Positions 1 through 7,472 of a stretch of DNA of 51,391 nt are shown in pieces. Position 1 is the stretch's first letter. Each line of letters opens with the position of its first letter. Both the position numbers and the translations under genes were made by a program. This DNA is from Streptomyces wedmorensis (GTDB lineage Bacteria > Actinomycetota > Actinomycetes > Streptomycetales > Streptomycetaceae). The stretch spans positions 1 through 51,391 of the forward strand of contig NZ_JNWK01000059.1 in NCBI RefSeq assembly GCF_000716445.1, read 5' to 3'. The notes below the pieces were generated by a model. It worked only from the letters and a program-made list of their open reading frames with translations, had not been told where the DNA came from and made no database searches.

Positions 1-99
1 TACCCCGTGGAGCGCATGATGCGCGACGCCAAGATCACCCAGATCTACGAGGGAACCAACCAGGTTCAGCGCATCGTGATGGCCCGCAACCTCCCGTAA
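1..99 (+). CDS. Acyl-CoA dehydrogenase, C-terminal end only
   Basis: The window opens inside this gene; only the last 32 codons and the TAA stop are present. The visible residues include the YEGTNQVQR motif found at the end of acyl-CoA dehydrogenases, whose Glu is the catalytic base in the medium/short-chain enzymes. These flavoenzymes oxidise acyl-CoA to enoyl-CoA and pass electrons to electron transfer flavoprotein. That fits the next two genes: etfB begins 28 bases downstream on the same strand, so the three are probably co-transcribed. Chain-length specificity cannot be judged from this fragment. Family assignment is secure; everything upstream is outside the window. Confidence 0.9.
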   Translation, partial: YPVERMMRDAKITQIYEGTNQVQRIVMARNLP

Positions 100-127
100 C
101 CCCCCGCCTCTCGAAAGGAGACAGGCC

Positions 128-913
128 GTGACCCTGAAGATCGCTGTCTGTGTGAAGTACGTCCCCGACGCGACCGGCGACCGCGGTTTCGCCGACGACC
201 TGACGACCGACCGCGAGGCCGTCGACGGGCTGCTGTCGGAGCTGGACGAGTACGCCGTCGAGCAGGCCCTGCGCATCTCGGAGGAGTCCGACGACGCCGA
301 GGTCACCGTCGTGACCGTGGGCCCCGACGACGCCAAGGACGCGCTGCGCAAGGCGCTCTCCATGGGTGCCGACAAGGCCGTCCACGTCAACGACGAGGAC
401 ATCCACGGCTCCGACGTCATCGCCACCTCCGCGATCCTGGCCAAGGCCCTGGAGAAGACCGGCTTCGACCTGGTCGTCTGCGGCATGGCCTCGACCGACG
501 GCACGATGGGCGTGCTCCCCGCGCTGCTCGCCGAGCGCCTGAGCCTGCCGCAGGTCACCCTGCTCTCCGAGCTCTCCGTCGAGGACGGCCTCGTGAAGGG
601 CCGCCGCGACGGCGACGCCGCCACGGAGCTCCTGGAGGCCCCGCTGCCCGCCGTCGTGTCGGTCACCGACCAGTCCGGCGAGGCCCGTTACCCCTCCTTC
701 AAGGGGATCATGGCCGCCAAGAAGAAGCCGGTCGCCGAGCTGGACCTCGACGACCTGGACATCGACGCGGACGAGGTGGGTCTCGGCGGGTCCTGGACCC
801 TGGTCGACGCCGTCGCCGCGCGTCCGGCCCGTACGCAGGGCACGATCGTCACCGACGAGGGCGACGGCGGCAAGCAGCTCGCCGCCTTCCTCGCCACCCA
901 GAAGTTCATCTGA
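128..913 (+). CDS. etfB: Electron transfer flavoprotein subunit beta
   Basis: The 261-residue product is the beta subunit of the FAD/AMP-containing heterodimer that carries electrons from acyl-CoA dehydrogenases to the respiratory quinone pool. It has the family N-terminus (KIAVCVKYVPD) and, in the middle third, the nucleotide-fold signature CGMASTDGTMGVLPALLAE. The length is normal. The GTG start at 128 is preceded by a clear ribosome site, GAAAGGAG, about seven bases upstream. It sits between an acyl-CoA dehydrogenase tail and etfA (39-base gap), the usual beta-then-alpha order. No promoter is evident in the 28 bases upstream, so it probably depends on transcription from outside the window. 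Confidence 0.96.
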   Translation: MTLKIAVCVKYVPDATGDRGFADDLTTDREAVDGLLSELDEYAVEQALRISEESDDAEVTVVTVGPDDAKDALRKALSMGADKAVHVNDEDIHGSDVIATSAILAKALEKTGFDLVVCGMASTDGTMGVLPALLAERLSLPQVTLLSELSVEDGLVKGRRDGDAATELLEAPLPAVVSVTDQSGEARYPSFKGIMAAKKKPVAELDLDDLDIDADEVGLGGSWTLVDAVAARPARTQGTIVTDEGDGGKQLAAFLATQKFI

Positions 914-952
914 CCCGCCGTCGGTCAACCACCCACACAGGAGCTACGAATC

Positions 953-1909
953 ATGGCTGAGATCCTGGTTCTCGTGGACCACGCCGACGGTGCGGTCCGC
1001 AAGCCGGCCCTCGAACTGCTCACCCTGGCCCGCCGCATCGGCGAGCCCACGGCGGTCGTCCTCGGCGCCGGCGAGGCCGCCGCCTCGATCGCCGCCACGG
1101 CCGGCGAGTACGGCGCGGCCACCGTGTACGTCGCGGACGGCGCCGAGTTCACCGAGCAGCTCGTCGTGCCGAAGGTCGACGCGCTCACCCAGCTCGCCAA
1201 GGAGAAGGAGGTGGCCGCCGTCCTGGTGACCTCCTCCGGCGAGGGCAAGGAGATCGCGGCCCGCGTCGCGCTCCGCCTCGGCTCCGGCCTGATCACCGAC
1301 GCCGTGGAGCTGGAGGCCGGCGAGAACGGCCCGGTCGCCACCCAGTCCGTCTTCGCCGCCTCGTACCAGGTGAAGTCGACGGTCTCGCACGGCGTCCCGG
1401 TCATCACGGTCAAGCCGAACTCCGCCGCCCCGGAGGCCGCCCCGGCCGCCGGCACGGTCGAGAACGTGACCGTCGCCTTCACCGGCAACGCCGCGAAGGT
1501 CGTCTCGCGCACCCCGCGCGTCGCCACCGGCCGCCCCGAGCTGACCGAGTCCGCGATCGTGGTCTCCGGCGGCCGCGGTGTCGGCGCCGCCGAGGGCTTC
1601 GCGGTCGTCGAGAAGCTGGCCGACTCGCTCGGCGCGGCCGTCGGCGCCTCCCGCGCCGCCGTGGACGCCGGCTGGTACCCGCACTCCAACCAGGTCGGCC
1701 AGACGGGCAAGCAGGTCTCGCCGCAGCTGTACGTCGCGGCGGGCATCTCCGGCGCGATCCAGCACCGGGCCGGCATGCAGACGTCGAAGACGATCGTCGC
1801 GGTCAACAAGGACCCCGAGGCCCCGATCTTCGACCTGGTGGACTACGGCGTGGTCGGCGACCTCTTCGAGGTGCTGCCGCAGCTGACGGACGAGATCGGC
1901 GCCCGCTGA
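953..1909 (+). CDS. etfA: Electron transfer flavoprotein subunit alpha
   Basis: The 318-residue product binds FAD and pairs with the adjacent beta subunit to shuttle electrons from beta-oxidation to the membrane. The C-terminal FAD domain is recognisable from GGRGVG (about residue 205), SPQLYVAAGISGAIQH (about 260), the QTSKTIVAVNKD strand and the terminal DLFEVLPQL helix. Length and order match the family. The ATG at 953 follows AGGAGCTACGAATC, giving a good ribosome site. A near-ideal hairpin 20 bases after the stop ends the operon. No anomaly is visible. Confidence 0.96.
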   Translation: MAEILVLVDHADGAVRKPALELLTLARRIGEPTAVVLGAGEAAASIAATAGEYGAATVYVADGAEFTEQLVVPKVDALTQLAKEKEVAAVLVTSSGEGKEIAARVALRLGSGLITDAVELEAGENGPVATQSVFAASYQVKSTVSHGVPVITVKPNSAAPEAAPAAGTVENVTVAFTGNAAKVVSRTPRVATGRPELTESAIVVSGGRGVGAAEGFAVVEKLADSLGAAVGASRAAVDAGWYPHSNQVGQTGKQVSPQLYVAAGISGAIQHRAGMQTSKTIVAVNKDPEAPIFDLVDYGVVGDLFEVLPQLTDEIGAR

Positions 1910-1929
1910 CCGTCCGGTCCCGCACACGA

Positions 1930-1970
1930 AAGGGGCGGTGGGTGGCACTCTGTGCCACCCACCGCCCCTT
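1930..1970. terminator. Bidirectional terminator between etfA and the DUF35 gene
   Basis: This is a perfect 19-base inverted repeat (1930-1948 with 1952-1970) separated by the three bases TCT. It lies between two convergent genes, is flanked by A-rich and T-rich ends, and should work in both directions. The tip of the stem, TGGCAC-TCT-GTGCCA, also fits the operator found twice further on (see findings). The terminator role is the simpler reading. Confidence 0.85.
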
Positions 1971-1988
1971 CGTCGTCGCTGACGGTCG

Positions 1989-2375
1989 TCAGAACCAGCC
2001 GTCGAGCGCGACCTCGTCGCAGAGCCGGACCACCGGCCTGCGCCCGGTCTCCCCGACGCCGGAGGAGAGCTTGACCCGCACCCCGGGGCGCACCGCGTGG
2101 AGCGGCCCGTCGACCCGGCAGCGGACCACGAAGCCCTCCGTCATGTGCACCGGCCAGAGGTCCGCGTCGGCCGCGGCGACCCCGCGGCGTACGGATATCA
2201 CGCCCTCGCCGTCGCTGAGTTCGGGCGCGAGGTCGGTCGACCCGCAGGTCGGACAGAGCAGGCGCTGGAACGTCGTGCTGTGGCACCAGCGGCAGCGCTG
2301 GAAATAGAGCTCGGAGTCCGGGGTCGACTCGTCGTCCTGGACGGCGGTCCCGCTCCTCAGTCCCGTGTGGAACAC
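1989..2375 (-). CDS. DUF35/OB-fold protein with N-terminal zinc ribbon
   Basis: The 128-residue protein has a rubredoxin-like zinc ribbon (Cys28, Cys31, Cys41, Cys44) followed by a small beta-rich OB-fold. This is the layout of DUF35 proteins, which usually partner thiolases or other acyl-CoA enzymes and may bind acyl-CoA. The GTG at 2375 is chosen because it has a strong AAGGAG eight bases upstream; a longer reading would run through the operator. No thiolase is adjacent, but a TetR gene lies 118 bases upstream on the same strand, and the intervening promoter carries a palindrome shared with that regulator's own promoter. Function is inferred from family only. Confidence 0.8.
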   Translation of the reverse strand: MFHTGLRSGTAVQDDESTPDSELYFQRCRWCHSTTFQRLLCPTCGSTDLAPELSDGEGVISVRRGVAAADADLWPVHMTEGFVVRCRVDGPLHAVRPGVRVKLSSGVGETGRRPVVRLCDEVALDGWF

Positions 2376-2423
2376 GATGCCTTCTCCTTGCACTCGGCGG
2401 CTCGACCGTGGCAAGGCAAAGAT

Positions 2424-2440
2424 ATGGCACTGAGTGCCAT
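2424..2440. promoter_or_regulatory. Palindromic operator upstream of the DUF35 gene
   Basis: ATGGCAC-TGA-GTGCCAT is a perfect inverted repeat with 7-base arms. It lies about 50 bases upstream of the DUF35 start, in an A/T-rich stretch that looks like the promoter. The same core, GGCAC-N3-GTGCC, recurs before the neighbouring TetR gene, which makes that TetR the likely binder. This is inference from motif sharing. Confidence 0.7.
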
Positions 2441-2493
2441 CAAATAAAGACCTGAGTTCCCTCAATCCTGGATACTGAGATCCCCGGCGGCCC

Positions 2494-3201
2494 TCAGCCC
2501 TCGCCGAGGCTCGACTCGACCTCGCGCACCACGCGCCACATCGGGGTGGACCGCTTGGTGATCACCACGACGACGTCCTCGGTCTCCTCGGCCGGCGCCT
2601 CCGACGCCGCGTCCGGGCTCCAGGTGGCGCGCACGAACTCCAGGGCCCGGTCGACCTCCGCCTGCGGGTCGCCCTCCCCGCCCGAGCGGAGCCAGTGGCG
2701 CAGGGCGTGGTTGTGGGCGGCGACGACGGCCGCCGCGACGACGTTGGCCCGCAGGGTGCCGTCCCTGCGGTCGGCCCAGCGGGTGCGGAGGTAGTCGCCG
2801 AGGGTCTTCTCGTACCGCCAGACGACCGAGAGTTCGTAGGTGCGCAGTCCGGCCACCTCTCGGGTGAGCCGGTAGCGCTGCACGGAGAAGGTCGGGTTCT
2901 CCGAGTACATCCGCATGACGAGCCGGGCGGCGTCGCAGACCCGCACGACGGGGTCGTCGGAGTCGGCGCTCGCCGCGAGGAACCGGGTCATGTCGGCGAG
3001 GCACTGCTCGTGGTCGGGGAAGACCACGTCCTCCTTCGACGGGAAGTACCGGAAGAAGGACCGCCGGCCGACCCCCGCGAGCGTGACGATGTCGTCGACG
3101 GTGGTCTGCTCGTAGCCCCGCTCCAGGAAGAGCTGAAAGGCGGCGGCGATGAGGGAGTCCCGCATCGCGGGCTTCGTGGAGTTCGTCGACGCAGTTCCCA
3201 T
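2494..3201 (-). CDS. TetR family transcriptional regulator
   Basis: The 235-residue protein has a TetR DNA-binding domain at residues 10-60, with recognisable helices LIAAAFQLFLERGYEQTTV and GVGRRSFFRYFPSKEDVVF. A ligand-binding region follows. Family members sense small molecules, often acyl-CoAs or drugs, and release DNA on binding. It lies between an SDR gene and a DUF35 gene on the same strand. Two copies of a GGCAC-N3-GTGCC palindrome sit 33-70 bases upstream of its start and one precedes the DUF35 gene, so autoregulation plus control of the DUF35 gene is likely. The setting among fatty-acid genes suggests an acyl-CoA ligand, but that is a guess. Confidence 0.88.
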   Translation of the reverse strand: MGTASTNSTKPAMRDSLIAAAFQLFLERGYEQTTVDDIVTLAGVGRRSFFRYFPSKEDVVFPDHEQCLADMTRFLAASADSDDPVVRVCDAARLVMRMYSENPTFSVQRYRLTREVAGLRTYELSVVWRYEKTLGDYLRTRWADRRDGTLRANVVAAAVVAAHNHALRHWLRSGGEGDPQAEVDRALEFVRATWSPDAASEAPAEETEDVVVVITKRSTPMWRVVREVESSLGEG

Positions 3202-3233
3202 GGCCCGAACCTAACACCCGAAACGGCCCCCCG

Positions 3234-3271
3234 CGGCACTTGGTGCCGGACGAATCCGGCACCGAGTGCTC
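3234..3271. promoter_or_regulatory. Double palindromic operator upstream of the TetR gene
   Basis: There are two adjacent sites: CGGCAC-TTG-GTGCCG at 3234-3248 (perfect) and CGGCAC-CGA-GTGCTC at 3257-3271 (imperfect). Together they also form a larger inverted repeat of 15-base arms with one mismatch around CGAA at 3251-3254. The position between the SDR stop and the TetR start suits autoregulation. The core matches the operator at 2424-2440. Confidence 0.7.
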
Positions 3272-3289
3272 TTACGAGGGTACGGAGGT

Positions 3290-4051
3290 TCAGCGGGGGG
3301 CCATGCGCAGGGCACCGTCCATCCGGATCGTCTCGCCGTTGAGGTAGTCGTGCTCGGCGATCATCGTGACCAGCCGGGCGTACTCCTCCGGGCGGGCGAG
3401 GCGCTGCGGGAAGGTCACGCTCGCGGCGAGCCCGGCCCTGACGTCCTCGCCGAATCCGGCCATCATCGGGGTGTCGACGATGCCGGGGGCGACGGTGACG
3501 ACCCGGATGCCGAACTGCGCGAGGTCGCGGGCGGCGGTGACGGTCATCCCGGCGACGCCGGCCTTGGAGGCCGCGTACGCGATCTGGCCGACCTGGCCCT
3601 CGAACGCGGCGATCGAGGCCGTGTTCACGACGAGACCGCGCTGCCCGTGCTCGTCGGGCTCGTGGCGGGCGATGGCCTCGGCGGCGAGCCGCATCACGTT
3701 GAACGTGCCGAGCAGGTTGACCTCGAGCACCGTACGGAACAGGTCGAGGTCGTGCGGGCCCTTGCGGCCCAGGATGCGGGCGGAGGGGGCGATGCCGGCG
3801 CAGTTCACGGCGAGCCGCAGCTCGGCGCCGTCGGCGTCGATCGCGGCCAGGGCCTCGCGCACCTGCTCCTCGTCGGTGACGTCGGCGGCGAGCAGCCGGA
3901 CGCCCTCCGGCAGCTGCCCCGCGGCGGCCACGGCCTTGCCGAGGTCCAGGCCGTAGACGGTGGCGCCGCGGGCGGCGAGCGCGGCGGCGGTGGCGGCCCC
4001 GAGACCGGAAGCGGCACCGGTGACGAGAGCGGCGGAGCCGGCGATGTCCAT
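3290..4051 (-). CDS. SDR dehydrogenase, 3-hydroxyacyl-CoA dehydrogenase type II-like
   Basis: The 253-residue short-chain dehydrogenase has the nucleotide-binding glycine motif TGAASGLG at residues 11-18, NCAG at 83-86, and the catalytic set Ser146, Tyr159, Lys163 (YAASK). The sequence around NTASIAAFEGQVGQIAYAAS and VAPGIVDTPMM resembles the HSD10 group, which oxidises 3-hydroxyacyl-CoA or hydroxysteroids with NAD+. An acyl-CoA substrate fits the neighbourhood but is not proven. The ATG at 4051 has GAGGAG about five bases upstream and begins directly with the Rossmann fold; the reading frame extends further upstream but that part shows no family similarity. Confidence 0.9.
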   Translation of the reverse strand: MDIAGSAALVTGAASGLGAATAAALAARGATVYGLDLGKAVAAAGQLPEGVRLLAADVTDEEQVREALAAIDADGAELRLAVNCAGIAPSARILGRKGPHDLDLFRTVLEVNLLGTFNVMRLAAEAIARHEPDEHGQRGLVVNTASIAAFEGQVGQIAYAASKAGVAGMTVTAARDLAQFGIRVVTVAPGIVDTPMMAGFGEDVRAGLAASVTFPQRLARPEEYARLVTMIAEHDYLNGETIRMDGALRMAPR

Positions 4052-4126
4052 GGAACTCCTCGTTCGTGTCGTGCGGGTGCGACCCTGCCGCCGGGATGGC
4101 CGCCGGATCGGGCGCTTGCCCGCGGA

Positions 4127-4235
4127 GGACCGCGCGGTCCGCGCGATCTGCGCCGCCCACCATAGAACCGTGGGCCGCGCCCCCGGAAGCGGAGGCCGAG
4201 CGCTCGGCGAGGAAGTAGTCGACCGGTCGTAGACT
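4127..4235 (+). promoter_or_regulatory. Palindromes and leaderless promoter of the TetR gene at 4242
   Basis: The divergent spacer holds two perfect palindromes, GGACCGCGCGGTCC (4127-4140) and CGACCGGTCG (4220-4229). A TAGACT hexamer at 4230-4235 ends six bases before the ATG at 4242. A -10 box at that distance predicts a transcript starting at or next to the ATG, a leaderless arrangement common in actinobacteria. CGACCGGTCG abuts the -10 and is the best candidate for an autorepression site. Confidence 0.5.
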
Positions 4236-4241
4236 CGGGCC

Positions 4242-4853
4242 ATGGGGCGAACGAGTGACGCGCGGGAGCGCATCCTGAGCGCCGCGGAGACGCTGATGCT
4301 GTCCCGCGGCTACGCGGCCCTGGGCGTGGCCGAGATCTGTGCGGCGGCCGGCGTCCCGAAGGGGAGCTTCTACTACTTCTTCGCCTCCAAGGAGGAGCTG
4401 GCGCTCGCCGTCGTGGACGAGCACTGGACCGCTCGGCGCGCCGAGTGGGACCGCGCGCTGGCCCCGGACGTCCCGCCGCTCGCCCGGCTGCGGCGGCTGT
4501 ACGAGTCCACCGGGGACGGGCTGCGCGCCGACCGGGAGAGCTGCGGCGTGGTCACCGGCTGCCTGCTCGGGAACCTGGCCCTGGAGATGAGCACCCGGAC
4601 GGAGAGCGTCCGCGCGCGGCTGCGGGAGGTCTTCGACGAGCAGGTCTCCCTGGTGGAGGGGACCGTCGCCGAGGCCCGCGACCGCGGCGAGGTCACGGTC
4701 GCCGACGCCGGGGCCGCCGCGCGCGCCCTGGTCGCCCAGCTGGAGGGCCGGGTCCTCTTCGCCAAGCTGTACGACGACCCGGGCCGCCTCGACGTCCTGT
4801 GGGCGGACTCGCTCGCCCTGCTCGGTGCGGAGGCGGCCGCCGCGGCCGGCTGA
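4242..4853 (+). CDS. TetR/AcrR family transcriptional regulator
   Basis: The 203-residue protein has an N-terminal TetR helix-turn-helix (ARERILSAAETLMLSRGYAALGV, then GVPKGSFYYFFASKEEL, residues 6-50). Its C-terminal region (GVVTGCLLGNLALEMSTRTESVR) resembles the LmrA/YxaF/NemR-like group, which respond to electrophiles or drugs. It is divergent from the SDR gene (190-base spacer) and convergent with cynS five bases after its stop. The SDR gene is therefore its likeliest target besides itself. No Shine-Dalgarno precedes the ATG, but a -10-like hexamer does, which suggests a leaderless mRNA. Confidence 0.88.
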   Translation: MGRTSDARERILSAAETLMLSRGYAALGVAEICAAAGVPKGSFYYFFASKEELALAVVDEHWTARRAEWDRALAPDVPPLARLRRLYESTGDGLRADRESCGVVTGCLLGNLALEMSTRTESVRARLREVFDEQVSLVEGTVAEARDRGEVTVADAGAAARALVAQLEGRVLFAKLYDDPGRLDVLWADSLALLGAEAAAAAG

Positions 4854-4858
4854 GCCCG

Positions 4859-5329
4859 TCAGAAGGGCCTGGTCGGCAGGTACTTGCCGTCGAGCGTGAT
4901 GACCGCGCGCTCGCCGCCCTCGGGGTCGGCAACCTTCTTCACGTCGAGCCTGAAGTTGATCGCGGAGATGATGCCGTCCCCGAACTGCTCGTGGACCAGG
5001 GCCTTGAGCGTGGTGCCGTAGACCTGGAGCATCTCGTGGAACCGGTAGATCGTGGGGTCGGTGGGGACGGCGCCGTCGAGGGAGCCGCGGGTGGGGATCG
5101 TGCGCAGCAGCCGCTCCGCGTCCTCGTCCAGGCCGAGGAGTCCGGCGACGGCCTTCGCGGCGGGCGCCGGCAGGGCGTGCTGGCCGAGTACGGCGGCGGT
5201 GGTGAAGGCGACGGAGAGACCGGCGGCGTCCGCGATCTCCTGCCAGGTCAGGTCCTTGCGGTCCTTGGCGTCGACGGCGGCGACGGCGAGGGCCTGGCGG
5301 GCGGTGGGGTCGAACTGGGCGTGCACCAT
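4859..5329 (-). CDS. cynS: Cyanate hydratase (cyanase)
   Basis: The 156-residue cyanase converts cyanate and bicarbonate to carbamate, which breaks down to ammonia and CO2. Length and catalytic residues match the Escherichia coli enzyme exactly in numbering: Arg96 and Glu99 in YRFHEM and Ser122 in [11 protein letters not shown]. The N-terminal helical domain ([11 protein letters not shown]) is the usual degenerate helix-turn-helix-like fold, and active enzyme is a decamer in the family. It follows the carbonic anhydrase gene by 52 bases on the same strand, the classical pairing in which the anhydrase replenishes the bicarbonate consumed by cyanase. A divergent LysR gene completes a cyn locus. 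Confidence 0.97.
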   Translation of the reverse strand: MVHAQFDPTARQALAVAAVDAKDRKDLTWQEIADAAGLSVAFTTAAVLGQHALPAPAAKAVAGLLGLDEDAERLLRTIPTRGSLDGAVPTDPTIYRFHEMLQVYGTTLKALVHEQFGDGIISAINFRLDVKKVADPEGGERAVITLDGKYLPTRPF

Positions 5330-5381
5330 GAGTGGTACGTCCTTCCTTCTCGGGCTTCGGTGTGTGCGGGGTGTCGGGTGG

Positions 5382-5981
5382 TCAGGCGGCGAACGAGGAC
5401 CGCGCCGCGGTGGGGAGCTCCTCGACGGTGCCGTCGGCGATGTCGAAGACCCAGCCGTGCAGCCGTACGGCCCCTTCGGCCAGGGCGCGGGCCACCGAGG
5501 GGTGGGTGGCGAGGTTGGCCAGTTGGGCGGTGACGTTCTCCCGGACGAGGGCGGCCACGTCTCCCCGCCGTCCGGCCGCGGCGGTACGGGCCAGCGACGC
5601 GTCGGCGTGGCGCAGCCAGGCGGCGACGGCGGGTGCGCCGGTCAGGTCGTGGCCCTCGGCGAGCGCGGTCATGGCGCCGCAGGCGGAGTGTCCGCAGACG
5701 ATGACGTCCCGGACGCCGAGGACGGCGACGGCGTACTCGACGGCGGCGGTCACCCCGTCGGTGCCCGGGGTGTGGGCGGGGACGAGGTTGCCGGCGGTGC
5801 GGACGACGAAGAGCTCGCCCGGGTCGGTCTGTGTGATCAGTTCGGGTACGACGCGGGCGTCCGAGCAGCCGATGAAGAGCGTTCCGGGGCGGTGGGCGGT
5901 GGCCAGGCGGGCGAAGAGCCCGGCCTTGGCAGGGAAGACCTCCCGCTGGAAGCGGGCGATTCCCTCGGCGAGATGAGGCAT
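5382..5981 (-). CDS. cynT: Beta-carbonic anhydrase of the cyanate operon
   Basis: The 199-residue beta-class carbonic anhydrase has zinc ligands Cys39, His98 and Cys101 and the Asp41-Arg43 dyad of CSDAR. It interconverts CO2 and bicarbonate; beside cyanase its role is to return the CO2 released from cyanate to bicarbonate. The ATG at 5981 is chosen because GGTGAGG lies just upstream; a GTG at 5996 would add five residues and consume that ribosome site. It is the first gene of a two-gene operon with cynS. A CTATAG-containing segment shared with cynR lies 25-75 bases upstream. Confidence 0.95.
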   Translation of the reverse strand: MPHLAEGIARFQREVFPAKAGLFARLATAHRPGTLFIGCSDARVVPELITQTDPGELFVVRTAGNLVPAHTPGTDGVTAAVEYAVAVLGVRDVIVCGHSACGAMTALAEGHDLTGAPAVAAWLRHADASLARTAAAGRRGDVAALVRENVTAQLANLATHPSVARALAEGAVRLHGWVFDIADGTVEELPTAARSSFAA

Positions 5982-6005
5982 GTCCTCACCCTGCACGACC
6001 AGTGG

Positions 6006-6057
6006 CTATAGCGTCCAAGACCTGCTGTCGATCTCAGCTATAGATGCGATCTATAGT
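6006..6057. promoter_or_regulatory. cynT/cynR divergent operator-promoter
   Basis: CTATAG occurs three times (6006-6011, 6038-6043, 6051-6056). The last two form the perfect inverted repeat CTATAGATGCGATCTATAG (6038-6056), a typical LysR box. Its right arm contains TATAGT (6052-6057), which can act as the cynR -10 only seven bases before its ATG. The first copy lies where a -10 for cynT would be expected. This suggests CynR represses its own start and activates cynT from one site. Confidence 0.7.
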
Positions 6058-6064
6058 CGGTGTC

Positions 6065-6976
6065 ATGCAGCCGGAACTCCGCCATCTCCGCTATCTGCTC
6101 GCCGTCGCCGAGCACGCGAACTTCACGCGGGCCGCCGAGGAGCTCCGCATCGCCCAGCCCACGCTGTCGCAGCAGATCCGGCAGCTGGAGAAGGCGCTGG
6201 GGACACGGCTCCTGGACCGCGGCGGCCGTGCGGTGCGGCTCACGGACGCCGGGGAGGCGTACGCCCGCTATGCCCGGCGGGCCCTGCGGGAGCTGGCGGC
6301 GGGCGAGCGGGCGGTGCTCGACGTGCACGACCTCTCCCGCGGTCACCTGCGCCTGGCCGTCACCCCCACCTTCACGGCCTATCTCACCGGCCCGCTGGTC
6401 GCCGGTTTCCACATCCGCCATCCGGGCATCGGCGTGGAGGTGCGGGAGCTGCCCCAGGACCGCATCGAGGCCGAACTCCTCGCCGACCGCCTCGATCTCG
6501 GCGTCGCCTTCCAGGGCGCCCACCTCCCGGGCATCGAGGCGACCGGGCTGTTCACCGAGACCCTCGGGCTCGTGGTGGGCCCCGGGCATCCCCTCGCGGG
6601 CCGCACCGATCCGGTCCCGGTCACGGAGTTGACCGAGCATCACCTCGCTTTGCTCAGCCGGGACTTCGCCACCCGGCTGCACATCGACGCGTACGTCTCC
6701 GAGCACCGCGTCCGGCCCCGGATCGCGGTGGAGACCGATTCCGTCAGCGCGCTGACGGAGGTCGTCCGCCGCACCGCCCTCGCCACCGTCCTGCCGGACG
6801 CGGTCACCCGGGACCAGCCCGGCCTCAGCCCCGTCCCGCTCTCCCCCGCCCTGCCGGCCCGCGGTGTCGTCCTCCTCCGGCGCGCGGCCGGCTACCGGAG
6901 CGCGGCCGCCGGCGCCTTCGCCGAACTGGCCGCGCGGTGGGGCGTCGAGGAGGCCGGGGGTCAGCCGATCGGATGA
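6065..6976 (+). CDS. cynR: LysR family regulator of the cyanate operon (CynR-like)
   Basis: The 303-residue LysR-type regulator has the winged helix-turn-helix at residues 1-60 (LRHLRYLLAVAEHANFTRAA, then QPTLSQQIRQLEKALG) and a periplasmic-binding-protein-like effector domain in the rest. It is transcribed away from cynT-cynS, the normal arrangement for CynR, which activates the operon when cyanate binds. The ATG at 6065 is preferred: an upstream in-frame ATG at 6044 lies inside the operator palindrome. No ribosome site is visible, and a TATAGT -10 seven bases upstream suggests leaderless mRNA. The name rests mainly on gene context. Confidence 0.88.
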   Translation: MQPELRHLRYLLAVAEHANFTRAAEELRIAQPTLSQQIRQLEKALGTRLLDRGGRAVRLTDAGEAYARYARRALRELAAGERAVLDVHDLSRGHLRLAVTPTFTAYLTGPLVAGFHIRHPGIGVEVRELPQDRIEAELLADRLDLGVAFQGAHLPGIEATGLFTETLGLVVGPGHPLAGRTDPVPVTELTEHHLALLSRDFATRLHIDAYVSEHRVRPRIAVETDSVSALTEVVRRTALATVLPDAVTRDQPGLSPVPLSPALPARGVVLLRRAAGYRSAAAGAFAELAARWGVEEAGGQPIG

Positions 6977-7118
6977 CCCGGGGGTCCACCGTTGCGGGCG
7001 CCGGACGCAGCCGGGACGACGACGGACGGTGAGGGAACGGCCACCAGGATGGGAGACGGAGCGGGCCACGGCCTCCCGGCGGCCCGCGCGATCACCCGAG
7101 TCCACTGGAGCAGACCCC

Positions 7119-7472
7119 ATGAAGCACGTGAAGAAGACCTCGCGCACCCGTGTCGTGACCGGTGGCGCGATCGTCGCCGCTCTCGCCCTCGGCGGCTTCG
7201 GTGCCTACTCCGCGAGCGCCACCGGCGAGGACACGGCGGCCGCCCCGGTCGCCGCCGTCGCCAAGGCCGACGCCAAGAACAAGAACACCACGCGGTCGAC
7301 GCACCTGACGATCGAGGCCGCGACGAAGGCCGCGCAGGCCACCCTGGACGCCGCGGAGAAGGAGAACCAGCGCGTCTCCGTCGCCGTCGTCGACAGGCCG
7401 CGGCTGATGACGAGGCGCTGGATCTGGTTGGTGCCCTCGAAGATCTGCATGATCTTGGCCTCGCGCATGTAG
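7119..7472 (+). pseudogene. HbpS/GlcG-like secreted heme-binding protein, 3'-truncated
   Basis: The ORF starts with ATG after a GGAG ribosome site and encodes a signal peptide (KKTSRTRVVTGGAIVAALAL, ending near ASA at about residue 33). The start of an HbpS/GlcG (DUF336) domain follows: THLTIEAATKAAQATLDAAE then RVSVAVVD at 86-92. At codon 92 (7392-7394) the similarity stops abruptly. The remaining 25 codons are the antisense of an acyl-CoA dehydrogenase 3' end. A normal HbpS domain runs roughly another 90 residues (GN..V...AP..S), all missing. The fragment overlaps the dehydrogenase ORF by 268 bases. The product, if made, would be an unfolded secreted stub. Either a deletion or an assembly chimera explains this. 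Confidence 0.8.

Noticed and set aside
4052..4273. N-terminal extension of the SDR gene
   Set aside because: The Rossmann motif begins right after the ATG at 4051, which has a good ribosome site; the upstream part overlaps the divergent TetR promoter and shows no similarity.
7205..7390. Dehydrogenase tail (residues 380-441) as a genuine extra domain
   Set aside because: The sequence is the exact antisense of a recognisable signal peptide and HbpS start, so it is readthrough, not a domain.
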